From NCBI GenBank assembly GCA_902556105.1, contig CACDUZ010000007.1, forward strand, positions 1-44,307: a stretch of DNA of 44,307 nt. The letters are read 5' to 3'. The position numbers and the translations under genes were made by a program. Each line of letters begins with the position of its first letter. Positions within the stretch are counted from its first letter, which is position 1. This stretch comes from an uncultured SAR86 cluster bacterium. GTDB taxonomy: Bacteria > Pseudomonadota > Gammaproteobacteria > Magnimaribacterales > D2472. A model generated the notes under the pieces. That model was not told where the DNA came from, did not search any database, and worked only from the letters and a program-made list of their open reading frames with translations. Shown here piece by piece: positions 9,225-17,525 of this stretch.

Positions 9225-9773
9225 ATGTATCTCATTGCCGGTACAGATGAGGTTGGAAGAGGCTGTCTTGCTGGTCCTGTGGTTGCCGCAGCTGTAATTT
9301 TAAAAAAAAGAATAGATAATCTTAGAGATTCAAAAGCTTTATCACCAAAAATAAGAGGTGAACTAGCAAAGAAAATTCTTGATAATTCATATTATGGCTA
9401 TGGTTTGGTATCAAACCAAAAAATTGACGAAATTAATATTCTTAATGCTTCTTTATTAGCAATGAAAAGAGCTATACTAAACTTACCAATAAAACCTACT
9501 TTAGTTTTGGTCGACGGCATACATAAACCTGATTTAGAAATCTCAATGAGGGCTATTATTGGTGGCGATTCGAGCGAGGATGCTATTAGTGCTGCTTCTA
9601 TAATTGCAAAAGTTTTTAGAGATGATTTGATGATTAAGTATGAAAAAAAATATCCAGGTTATGATTTTCAAAGTAACAAAGGTTATGGAACCAAATATCA
9701 TCTTCAGGCTTTAAAAGATTTTGGAAGTTGTCCAATTCATAGGAAAACGTTTAAGGGAGTCCCCACAACGTGA
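9225..9773 (+). CDS. rnhB: Ribonuclease HII
   Basis: Cuts RNA of RNA/DNA hybrids and single ribonucleotides misinserted in DNA, starting ribonucleotide excision repair. The 182-residue protein is slightly shorter than E. coli (198). Seen directly: GTDEVGRGCLAGPVVAAAV with D8 and E9, LVDGIHKP with D97, and GGDSSEDAISAASIIAKV with D115, giving the full DEDD-type acidic set. Its TGA stop overlaps the dnaE GTG start by four bases (GTGA). Placement between lpxB and dnaE is conserved in gammaproteobacteria. Confidence 0.96.
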   Translation: MYLIAGTDEVGRGCLAGPVVAAAVILKKRIDNLRDSKALSPKIRGELAKKILDNSYYGYGLVSNQKIDEINILNASLLAMKRAILNLPIKPTLVLVDGIHKPDLEISMRAIIGGDSSEDAISAASIIAKVFRDDLMIKYEKKYPGYDFQSNKGYGTKYHLQALKDFGSCPIHRKTFKGVPTT

Positions 9774-12700
9774 GCAACTTGTTTTCGCATCTCAGAGTAT
9801 CATCAGAATATAGTATCTCACAAGGATTACTTACGGTTGATCAAATAGTTGATAATGCAATAAAACATTCAATCCCATCTGTGGCGCTTACAGATAGATC
9901 AAATATGTTCGGTCTTGTAAAGTTTTTCAATAAATGTGAGGCTGCTGGCATTAAACCTATTTCTGGAGCTTCAATAAGATTAATTTTTGAAAATGATGAT
10001 GAATCTAATGAACTCTTATGTCTAGCAAAAACCAATATTGGACATAAAAATTTAATGAAAATCATTTCTCAGGCACACAACAATAATTCATTTAATACTC
10101 CAATAATAAAATTTAGTGAATTAATTGGTCTAAAGAATGACGTAATTGTGATCTCAGGTGGAAAAGGCAGCCATATTTTTGAATATCTAAGAAGAAATAA
10201 AATTTCAGAAGCTGAGAAAACAATTGATCATTTTAGAAACAATTTTGGTGATGATTTTGTATTGGAAGTTCAAAAAACTAACAGGATTGATGAAATAGAA
10301 TACTTTAAGAATGTTTTGCCTTTGTCAAAAGATAAAGGTATTCCGCTTATCGCAACCAATGATGTTTTATTCTCTAGTCAGGATGATTATGAAATTCATG
10401 AAACAAAAGTTTGTATTAATACTGGCAAAACTCTAAATGACCCCAATAGAGAAAAGATTTTTTCAGAGCAACAGTATTTTAAATCATCTGATGAAATGTC
10501 TGAATTATTTAATGATTATCCTTCATTAATTGATAATACAAATGAAATCTCAAAAAAATGCAACGTGTCACTTGATACCAAAGGTTATTTTCTTCCTGAA
10601 TATCCCGTGCCTGAAAACCATGACTTCGATTCGTATCTTGTAGATCTATCAAACAAGAGATTAAAAGATTACATAGATAACTTTGAAAAATCAAAACAAA
10701 AAGAATATTCATCAAGATTAAATTATGAACTTGAACAAATTAAAAGCATGGGCTTCTCAAGCTACTTTTTAATAGTTTATGACTTTATCGAATGGTCAAA
10801 AAATAATGATGTACCAGTTGGGCCTGGACGAGGTTCTGGTGCTGGCTCCTTAGTAGCATATGCCTTGGGAATAACTACTTTAGATCCTATTATTCATGGC
10901 CTTCTTTTTGAAAGGTTCTTAAATCCTGAGAGACTTTCTATGCCAGACTTTGATGTTGATTTTTGTATGGAAAAAAGAGATTTAGTTATAGATTATGTAA
11001 GTAAAAAGTATGGTTCAGGTGCAGTTTCGCAAATTGCAACTTTTGGTACTATGGCAGCAAGAGCTGTGGTTAGAGATGTAGCTAGAGCGCTTGGAAAACC
11101 ATATGCTCTTGGAGATAGAATTTCAAAGATGATTCCTTTTGCACCTGGCATGACTCTTGATAAAGCAAAAGAAGAGCAACCTATATTTGCACAGAGCATT
11201 AAAAATGATGATGAAGTAAGAGAGATAGTAAATCTATCATATAAGCTTGAAGGAATTGCGAGAAACGTAGGGAAGCATGCTGGCGGGGTAGTCATAGCGC
11301 CTGGAAGCATATCTGATTTTTGCCCTGTATATGTTGACAGACAGTCTGACTCAGTAATGACGCAATATGACAAAGATGATGTTGAGAAGATTGGACTTGT
11401 AAAATTCGACTTCCTTGGGCTAAGGACGCTCACAGTAATAGATAGAGCGGTTAAATCAATTAATGAGGGGTTAGGCGATTCAAATAAAATTAATATAGAA
11501 AAAATTCCTCTTGATGATGCAAAAGTTTATAAGTTACTTTCCTCTGGAAAAACAATGGCTGTATTTCAACTCGAGTCATCTGGCATGCGAGATTTAATTA
11601 AAAGACTAAAACCAACTAAGTTTGAAGAAATTACAGCATTACTCGCACTATATAGACCAGGTCCATTAAATTCTGGAATGCATGATGAGTTTGTTGATAG
11701 AAAGCACGGTAAAAGTCCTGTCACTTATCCACATAAATTGCTAAAAGAAGTTTTAGAAGAAACCTATGGGGTCATTGTTTATCAAGAGCAAGTTATGGAG
11801 GCAGCTAGAGTCTTAGCAGGCTTTTCATTAGGGCAGGCTGATATTCTAAGAAGGGCAATGGGCAAAAAGAAAAAAGAAGAAATGGAACAACAAAGAGAAA
11901 TATTTGTAAAAGGTTGTCTAGAAAATGATATTTCTTCTAAAAATGCTGAACAAATTTTTGATCTTATCAATCAGTTTGCTGAATATGGTTTTAATAAATC
12001 TCATTCAGCGGCTTATGCTCTAATATCTTATCAAACAGCATATTTAAAAACTTATTACCCAGAACATTTTATGGCATCAGTTCTATCATCAGAGCTAGGA
12101 AACACTGATAAAATTTATGCTCTTATTCAAGAATGTAATCGGTTAGATATTGAGGTCTTGAAACCAAATATTTTATCAAGCAAAAAAAGATTTAACGTTA
12201 ATAAAGAATTGAAGATCGAATATGGTCTTGGAGCAGTAAAAGGAGTAGCAGATTCTTTTATCAAACATGTTTGTTCTATTAGAGAGCAAATAGTCTTCAA
12301 AGATTTGTGGGATTTTTCTAAAAAAGCAGACATAAGGCTGGGTGGTAAAAAATCACTTGAGGCCTTATCTCAATCAGGCGCATTTGATTCTTTAGCCCCT
12401 ACGAGAAGTATTGCAATTGCATGTACAAAGGACATGCTTAAAGATGGAAATAATACAAATGGAAATAACAATTTAAAAAGTGGGGACTTATTTTCTTCTA
12501 TGGAAGAAAATTTTGACCCATATGAAAAATATAAAAATATTCCAGAACTTACTTTAAGTGAGAGGTTAGAATTAGAAAAAAAATCATTAGGATATTATTT
12601 ATCTGGACATCCAGTCTTAGCAATCGAAAATAAAGTTAAGAAAATTCGTTCAAAAGCAATAGGTCAATTAAGTAATGAAACTAAAAAAGCTTCTTTAGTT

Positions 12701-13210
12701 TGTTTAATCAACAGCGTAAGACAAATCAAGGATAGAAAAGGGAAACCTCTTACTTTTATAAATTTTGATGATGGCAGTGGAATTATGGATGGTATAGTCT
12801 CTAGCGAAGTCCTTGAGAAATGTCATAATATTCTAAAGGAAGGTGCAATCCTCTCTCTCAAAGGGACGATAGAAGTAGATGATTATAAAACTAATGATCT
12901 TGGAAGTTTAATGTTTAGGATGAGAGTTAAAGAAGCTCATGACTTAGATGAAGAATTAGATAAAAGAATAGATGAAGTTATTTTAAACATTAAAGAATCT
13001 GATCTAGCTTCTCTTGATGAATTTTCAAATCATCTTGACACAATTGATAAAAGTTTTTGGGGCAACGGTGGATGCAGACTTAACGTAAAAGTAACATCTA
13101 ATAACTCTGAGGCTGTAATAGATATTGGTGAAAATTTTAAATTCACACCAACACTTGAAAATTTATTTTTTCTAGAAGATGTGTTCGGTAAAAATACTTT
13201 AGAGATTTAA
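9770..13210 (+). CDS. dnaE: DNA polymerase III alpha subunit
   Basis: Catalytic subunit of the replicative polymerase. The protein has 1146 residues (E. coli 1160). Seen directly: an N-terminal PHP domain beginning HLRVSSEYS, GPGRGSGAGSLVAYALG at about 351-367, the catalytic pair in MPDFDVDFC (D393, D395) and the third acidic residue in VKFDFLGLRTLT (D547). The fingers/beta-binding region follows, with YQEQVMEAARVLAGFSLGQAD and FNKSHSAAYALISYQTAYLK, then an OB-fold region near 985-1060. In the PHP domain the second His of the E. coli RVHSDYS segment is Ser, so this domain is unlikely to be a nuclease. The start is GTG, overlapping rnhB. In E. coli accA follows; here tilS follows directly. Confidence 0.98.
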   Translation: MSNLFSHLRVSSEYSISQGLLTVDQIVDNAIKHSIPSVALTDRSNMFGLVKFFNKCEAAGIKPISGASIRLIFENDDESNELLCLAKTNIGHKNLMKIISQAHNNNSFNTPIIKFSELIGLKNDVIVISGGKGSHIFEYLRRNKISEAEKTIDHFRNNFGDDFVLEVQKTNRIDEIEYFKNVLPLSKDKGIPLIATNDVLFSSQDDYEIHETKVCINTGKTLNDPNREKIFSEQQYFKSSDEMSELFNDYPSLIDNTNEISKKCNVSLDTKGYFLPEYPVPENHDFDSYLVDLSNKRLKDYIDNFEKSKQKEYSSRLNYELEQIKSMGFSSYFLIVYDFIEWSKNNDVPVGPGRGSGAGSLVAYALGITTLDPIIHGLLFERFLNPERLSMPDFDVDFCMEKRDLVIDYVSKKYGSGAVSQIATFGTMAARAVVRDVARALGKPYALGDRISKMIPFAPGMTLDKAKEEQPIFAQSIKNDDEVREIVNLSYKLEGIARNVGKHAGGVVIAPGSISDFCPVYVDRQSDSVMTQYDKDDVEKIGLVKFDFLGLRTLTVIDRAVKSINEGLGDSNKINIEKIPLDDAKVYKLLSSGKTMAVFQLESSGMRDLIKRLKPTKFEEITALLALYRPGPLNSGMHDEFVDRKHGKSPVTYPHKLLKEVLEETYGVIVYQEQVMEAARVLAGFSLGQADILRRAMGKKKKEEMEQQREIFVKGCLENDISSKNAEQIFDLINQFAEYGFNKSHSAAYALISYQTAYLKTYYPEHFMASVLSSELGNTDKIYALIQECNRLDIEVLKPNILSSKKRFNVNKELKIEYGLGAVKGVADSFIKHVCSIREQIVFKDLWDFSKKADIRLGGKKSLEALSQSGAFDSLAPTRSIAIACTKDMLKDGNNTNGNNNLKSGDLFSSMEENFDPYEKYKNIPELTLSERLELEKKSLGYYLSGHPVLAIENKVKKIRSKAIGQLSNETKKASLVCLINSVRQIKDRKGKPLTFINFDDGSGIMDGIVSSEVLEKCHNILKEGAILSLKGTIEVDDYKTNDLGSLMFRMRVKEAHDLDEELDKRIDEVILNIKESDLASLDEFSNHLDTIDKSFWGNGGCRLNVKVTSNNSEAVIDIGENFKFTPTLENLFFLEDVFGKNTLEI

Positions 13211-13212
13211 AA

Positions 13213-14169
13213 TTGCTTACGGAAGATTTAATCAAAGAAAAAGTAAGTCTTGATAGTAAAATATTTGTTGCCTATAGCGGAGGGCCAGACTCATCCGCAC
13301 TCCTTCATCTTCTTGCAAGAATAAATGATACTCAAGAATTGAATCTCCAAGCTATACATATAAATCATAACTTATCAAAAAAAAGCCTTATGTGGGAGAA
13401 TCACTGCAAGCAAGTATGCGCTAAATTAAAAATAAACTTAATTACAGAATCAATCAAAGTAGTTTCTGAGGGCGGTGGTATAGAATCAGCATCTAGAAGG
13501 GCACGATATAAGATTTTTGAAAATGTATTAGAAGATAATGATCAAATGTTACTAGCTCATCATAGTGATGATGTTGCCGAAACAATTTTTATGCGAATGC
13601 TCCGTGGTACTGGAGTTGAGGGTATTGAAGGTCCTAAACAAGAAAGAAGAATTGGTAATGGAAAATTAATAAGACCATTTTTATCAATTCCAAAAACTGA
13701 AATAAAATCATTTTTAAAAGAGAATAAGATTAATTTTATTGAGGATGATTCAAATCAAGATAATAAATTTGATAGAAATTTTTTAAGAAATAATATTTTT
13801 CCTATATTGGAAAAACGTTGGAAAGGTTTCCCAAATAGAATCAATAGCATGGCTTCAATTATAGGACAGCGAAACAGCAATTATGCCAAACTTATTCATC
13901 ATGAATATAAAGACTTAATTGGAAATGAAATTGAGATTAAAAAATTGAAAGAAATTCCTTCTTCACACGTAGTTGATATTTTGAGATATTCTATAAAGAA
14001 AAGTAAAGTAGCCGTACCCAATACAAAGATAATGAAAGAAATTATTAAAACTTTTTTAGACTCCAATCCAGGAACAAAATCTGAAGTATCCTGGTCGAGG
14101 TCTGATAAAGAAGAAGCAGCTGGTAAAATAAAATATAAAAAAGGATTTTTACTAATCTCTAAAAAGTAA
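13213..14169 (+). CDS. tilS: tRNA(Ile)-lysidine synthase
   Basis: Modifies C34 of the CAU-anticodon tRNA-Ile to lysidine so that it reads AUA, essential in an AT-rich genome where AUA is common. Seen directly: the PP-loop AYSGGPDSSALLH (S22-H32), HINHNLS, ESASRRARYKIF and LAHHSDDVAETIFMRMLRGTG. The protein has 318 residues against 432 in E. coli. The C-terminal part stops after a segment ending in WSRSDKEEAAGKIKYKKGF, so the last E. coli domain is lacking. The start is TTG, 2 bases after the dnaE stop; no ATG exists before the PP-loop, so TTG is the best choice. Confidence 0.93.
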   Translation: MLTEDLIKEKVSLDSKIFVAYSGGPDSSALLHLLARINDTQELNLQAIHINHNLSKKSLMWENHCKQVCAKLKINLITESIKVVSEGGGIESASRRARYKIFENVLEDNDQMLLAHHSDDVAETIFMRMLRGTGVEGIEGPKQERRIGNGKLIRPFLSIPKTEIKSFLKENKINFIEDDSNQDNKFDRNFLRNNIFPILEKRWKGFPNRINSMASIIGQRNSNYAKLIHHEYKDLIGNEIEIKKLKEIPSSHVVDILRYSIKKSKVAVPNTKIMKEIIKTFLDSNPGTKSEVSWSRSDKEEAAGKIKYKKGFLLISKK

Positions 14170-14180
14170 GAGGAAAAACG

Positions 14181-14954
14181 ATGAGCCTTCAAACAATTGA
14201 AATAACTAAAAAAGATAAAGTTGCAGTCATAAAACTGAACAGACCTGAGCTCTTAAATGCTGTAAATGAACAACTTGTATGGGATTTTCAAAAAGCAACA
14301 GAAGATGTAAAGAAAGATGATTCAGTCAGAGTGGTTATTATTACTGGGTCAGGAAGGGGGTTTTCTGCTGGTGCAGACTTAAGCGAAAAAAAAGCAAGCT
14401 GGAAAGGTTCTAAGGATGCATTGCTAAGAGGTTACAAGCCTTTCTTTGAAAATATAATTAATATGCCAAAGCCAGTTATAGCTTCTATTTCAGGACCTGC
14501 TGCTGGTATTGGAGCTGCAATAGCAATGTCATGCGACCTGAGAGTAATGTCAGATGATAGTTATATTCTTTCTGTATTTAGTAATATTGCTTTAGTTCCA
14601 GATGGCGGTCTTTCATGGTATTTACCAAAATTCATGGGCTTTGCAAAAGCTTACGAATACGCAATTGAAGCTAAAAAGATTTCAGCTGAAGAGTGCTTAA
14701 AGTATGGTATTGCTAATAAGGTAGTTGCAAAAGATGAATTAGAGAACATTACCTTAGAATGGGCAATAAAACTTTCTAAAAGATCATCACAATCACTAAA
14801 CCATACAAAAAGATTAATGAGAGAGTCTCTGCATATTGGTTATTGGGATACATTTCATAATGAAGCTGAAATTCAAAATGAGCTAACAGTAAGCCCTCAA
14901 AACAGAGAAGCAGTTAAAGCATTTCTAGAAAAAAGAGAACCAAATTTTGATTAA
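14181..14954 (+). CDS. Enoyl-CoA hydratase/isomerase family protein
   Basis: Crotonase-fold enzyme acting on acyl-CoA thioesters; the exact substrate cannot be read from sequence. The protein has 257 residues. Seen directly: KLNRPELLNAVN, GRGFSAGADLSE at 59-70, ISGPAAGIGAAIAMSCDLRVMS at 103-124, then ALVPDGGLSWYLPKFMG. The paired Glu residues of typical hydratases are not present: the first position is Asn (FSNIALVP) and the second is D141 in VPDGG. This resembles the PaaG (ring-enoyl-CoA isomerase) branch more than FadB-type hydratases. A GAGG ribosome binding site precedes the ATG. Its stop overlaps the leuA stop from the other strand by three bases. Family call is firm, function open. Confidence 0.85.
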   Translation: MSLQTIEITKKDKVAVIKLNRPELLNAVNEQLVWDFQKATEDVKKDDSVRVVIITGSGRGFSAGADLSEKKASWKGSKDALLRGYKPFFENIINMPKPVIASISGPAAGIGAAIAMSCDLRVMSDDSYILSVFSNIALVPDGGLSWYLPKFMGFAKAYEYAIEAKKISAEECLKYGIANKVVAKDELENITLEWAIKLSKRSSQSLNHTKRLMRESLHIGYWDTFHNEAEIQNELTVSPQNREAVKAFLEKREPNFD

Positions 14955-16609
14955 TTTTCTAGCAGTTTACTTAGACCAACAATAATTGCATCAAATGATG
15001 CCCTAGTGGTATTTGGGTTGATACCAACACCCCAAAAAGTTTTATCATCTTTTTCTAGTTCTATATATGCTGCAGCTTTTGCATCAGACCCTGATGATAT
15101 TGCAGACTGTTGATAATCTGCTACTTTTAAAGTGATACCCATATTTTCAGATATACCATTAATAAAGGAGTCTATAGGGCCATTTCCTGAACCTTCAATA
15201 TGTACTTCTTTATCATTCATTTTCATAGTTAATTGCAAAGAATGAATTTCATCTTTTGATGAAGATGTATGCTTGATATATAGGAAATTATTGACTGGCT
15301 TTAGGTAGTTTGATTCGAAAATATTCCATACCTCATTACTAGTTATTTCTTTACCAGATTCATCAGCTATTTTTTGAATTTCCTGGCTTAAGCTAATCTG
15401 AAGTCTTCTTGGTAAAGAAACACCGTGATCTTTTTCCAAAAGAAAAGCTACACCTCCTTTACCTGATTGAGAATTAATCCTTACTACAGCCTCATAATTT
15501 CTGCCTAGATCTGCTGGATCAATTGGAAGATATGGGACCTCCCATTTAGGATCATTTGACTGTTTAATCGCTTGGAAACCTTTCTTGATTGCATCTTGGT
15601 GTGATCCTGAAAATGCTGTGAAGACTAAATCTCCTGCATAAGGATGTCTTGGATGAACAGGGAGCTGATTGCAGTACTCCACCTCTCTCATAACAGAATT
15701 AATATTTGAAAAGTCTAATTTTGGTTCAATGCCTTGGGTAAGCATATTCAGGGCTATTGTAACAATATCGACATTGCCAGTTCTTTCTCCATTTCCAAAT
15801 AATGTTCCTTCAACTCTGTCTGCTCCAGCCATAAGACCAAATTCTGATGCAGCTACAGCTGTCCCCCTATCATTGTGAGGATGCAGACTTATACAAATAT
15901 TATCTCTATTTTTTAAATTATTATTCATCCATTCGATTTGATCGCCATAGATGTTTGGTGTTGACATCTCTACTGTTGCTGGAAGATTAATAATTATCTT
16001 ATTTTTGGATGCTGGCGAAAGTATATCGACAACCTCATCACAGACTTCTCTTGCATATTCAAGCTCTGTACCAGTGAAACTCTCTGGAGAATATTCAAAC
16101 GTCCATTCAGTTTCAGAGTTTTCTATAGCTAAATCTTTAATTAACTTGGCTGCATCTACTGCAATTTTTTTTATACCATCTTTGTCTTGATCAAAAACAA
16201 CTTTTCTTTGTAATGTAGAAGTAGAATTATAGAAATGAATAATTCCTTTTGATGCTCCTTTCAAAGAATCAAATGTTTTTATAATTAGCTCTTTTCTGGC
16301 CTGAGTCAAAACTTGGATATTTACATCGGAGGGAATTTTTTTGTTTTCAATAAGGTCTCTAACAAAATCAAAATCAGTTTTAGAGGCTGATGGAAATCCT
16401 ACCTCAATTTCCTTAAATCCAAGCTTGCAAAGTAAGGAAAACATCCTATTTTTTCTTTCAGACCCCATAGGCTCTATAAGAGCCTGATTTCCATCTCTTA
16501 AATCCACTGAACACCAAACAGGTGCTTCTTGAATTACTTTATTTGGCCATTTTCTATCTTTAAGATTGATTGGCTCAAAAGCTTTATATTTATCAGTAGG
16601 GTTATCCAT
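14951..16609 (-). CDS. leuA: 2-isopropylmalate synthase, long form
   Basis: First committed step of leucine synthesis: acetyl-CoA plus 2-oxoisovalerate to 2-isopropylmalate. The 552-residue protein is the long (LeuA2, Pseudomonas/actinobacterial) form. Seen directly: KYKAFEPINLKDRKWPNK, WCSVDLRDGNQALIEPMG, GFKEIEVGFPSASKTDFDF, SLHPHNDRGTAVA, GNGERTGNVDIVTIALN and PHP-style RHPYAGDLVFTAFSGSHQDAI. The last ~130 residues (SGSDAKAAAYIEL region) match the leucine-sensing regulatory domain, so feedback inhibition by leucine is expected. It stands alone on the minus strand; no other leu genes are in the window. The start region overlaps divergent promoter signals shared with holD. Confidence 0.95.
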   Translation of the reverse strand: MDNPTDKYKAFEPINLKDRKWPNKVIQEAPVWCSVDLRDGNQALIEPMGSERKNRMFSLLCKLGFKEIEVGFPSASKTDFDFVRDLIENKKIPSDVNIQVLTQARKELIIKTFDSLKGASKGIIHFYNSTSTLQRKVVFDQDKDGIKKIAVDAAKLIKDLAIENSETEWTFEYSPESFTGTELEYAREVCDEVVDILSPASKNKIIINLPATVEMSTPNIYGDQIEWMNNNLKNRDNICISLHPHNDRGTAVAASEFGLMAGADRVEGTLFGNGERTGNVDIVTIALNMLTQGIEPKLDFSNINSVMREVEYCNQLPVHPRHPYAGDLVFTAFSGSHQDAIKKGFQAIKQSNDPKWEVPYLPIDPADLGRNYEAVVRINSQSGKGGVAFLLEKDHGVSLPRRLQISLSQEIQKIADESGKEITSNEVWNIFESNYLKPVNNFLYIKHTSSSKDEIHSLQLTMKMNDKEVHIEGSGNGPIDSFINGISENMGITLKVADYQQSAISSGSDAKAAAYIELEKDDKTFWGVGINPNTTRASFDAIIVGLSKLLEN

Positions 16610-16627
16610 TGTTTACAAACTAAATGT

Positions 16628-16634
16628 TATTATA
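16628..16634. promoter_or_regulatory. Overlapping divergent -10 boxes for leuA and holD
   Basis: The leuA-holD gap is only 31 bases. On the minus strand a perfect TATAAT occupies 16634-16629, giving leuA a leader of about 12 bases. On the plus strand the same bases read TGT-TATTAT (16625-16633), an extended -10 box 7 bases before the holD ATG. The two hexamers lie almost on top of each other, so polymerase could bind in only one direction at a time. No convincing -35 element was seen for either. Confidence 0.45.
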
Positions 16635-16640
16635 TTATTT

Positions 16641-17081
16641 ATGCTCACTCCTGAAATTAAAACTAATCTTATACTAAAAGAGATAGGTATTAAAAGATAT
16701 TCAATAAGATCTAAAACAACTGAATCCCCTCAAAAAAATCTATATTGTTATCAAAAGGGGCACATTCTAGCATTACTTGATAAGCCTTTTGAAAATTTTA
16801 TTGAAGAACAACAGGAACTCTTGAAAGCAATTATAGATTCAACAAAAATGAGTGATGGAGAGGAGTTATATGAAAAAATTTCATACTTTTCTAAAAAAGA
16901 GCTACATGAAAGTTTGTTAAAAAAATTTAAACCAAGACTAATAATCATATTTGGAGTGATGCCTTATGACTCAATATTTGATTATGAATATATTAAAGCT
17001 CCATCTTTAAGCCAATTATTCAATAAAAAACAGTTAAAAAAAGATCTATGGATCAATATAAAACAAAAACTTAGTTTATAA
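16641..17081 (+). CDS. holD: DNA polymerase III psi subunit
   Basis: Small clamp-loader accessory protein that links the tau/gamma complex, through chi, to SSB-coated DNA. The protein has 146 residues (E. coli 137). Seen directly: an N-terminal segment LILKEIGIKRYSIRSK that matches the E. coli pattern LQQLGITQWSLRR, and a C-terminal IKAPSLSQLFNKKQLKKDLW matching the conserved psi ending with its Trp. The E. coli Trp17 position is Tyr20. Adjacency to rimI (6 bases) is the classic holD-rimI pair and supports the call. An earlier in-frame ATG at 16566 lies inside leuA and adds residues with no match. No Shine-Dalgarno is present; an extended -10 box lies 7 bases upstream, suggesting a leaderless mRNA. 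Confidence 0.82.
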   Translation: MLTPEIKTNLILKEIGIKRYSIRSKTTESPQKNLYCYQKGHILALLDKPFENFIEEQQELLKAIIDSTKMSDGEELYEKISYFSKKELHESLLKKFKPRLIIIFGVMPYDSIFDYEYIKAPSLSQLFNKKQLKKDLWINIKQKLSL

Positions 17082-17087
17082 ATAAGG

Positions 17088-17525
17088 ATGTTAAAAATCT
17101 CATTAATGGATCATTCTGACCTAGATTCAGCATATGAAATTGAGAAGCAGGTGAATCCATCCCCATGGTCAAAAGATAACTTTTACTCCTCTTTTGATGT
17201 CGGACATCATTCGCTGGTATGCAGGATTGATTCAAAAATTATAGGATTCGTAATTTTTTCCCTTATTAAACAAGAAAGTCACTTACTAAATATAGGAGTT
17301 GCTAAGGACTGGCAAAGAAAGGGAGCTGGAGCTATGTTATTAAAATCACTTATAAAACAATCAAAAGTCTTAGGAGCGAAAAAAGTATTTTTAGAAGTTA
17401 GATCAAAAAATGATAATGCAATATTTTTTTATACTAAATATAATTTCTTAAAAGATGCAATTAGAGCCAATTATTATTCTGGCAGCGATCCAGATGATGC
17501 AATTTTAATGAGTCTAGAGATATAA
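17088..17525 (+). CDS. rimI: Ribosomal protein bS18-alanine N-acetyltransferase
   Basis: GNAT-family enzyme acetylating the N-terminal Ala of ribosomal protein S18. The 145-residue protein is of normal length (E. coli 148). Seen directly: NPSPWSKDNF, acetyl-CoA-binding VAKDWQRKGAGAMLLKSLI, FLEVRSKNDNAIFFYTKYNF, and a RANYYSGSDPDDAILMSLEI ending typical of RimI. An AAGG sequence sits unusually close to the ATG. It pairs with holD as in E. coli. Its stop directly abuts the stop of the opposite-strand peroxidase gene with no base between. Confidence 0.93.
   Translation: MLKISLMDHSDLDSAYEIEKQVNPSPWSKDNFYSSFDVGHHSLVCRIDSKIIGFVIFSLIKQESHLLNIGVAKDWQRKGAGAMLLKSLIKQSKVLGAKKVFLEVRSKNDNAIFFYTKYNFLKDAIRANYYSGSDPDDAILMSLEI

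Noticed and set aside
10993..11433. 146-codon open frame antisense to dnaE
   Set aside because: It is a shadow of the dnaE catalytic core, where strong codon constraints keep the opposite frame open; no recognisable protein features.
16566..16640. Earlier ATG for holD inside leuA
   Set aside because: The added 25 residues are antisense to the conserved leuA start and do not align with psi; the ATG at 16641 places the LGI-type motif correctly.
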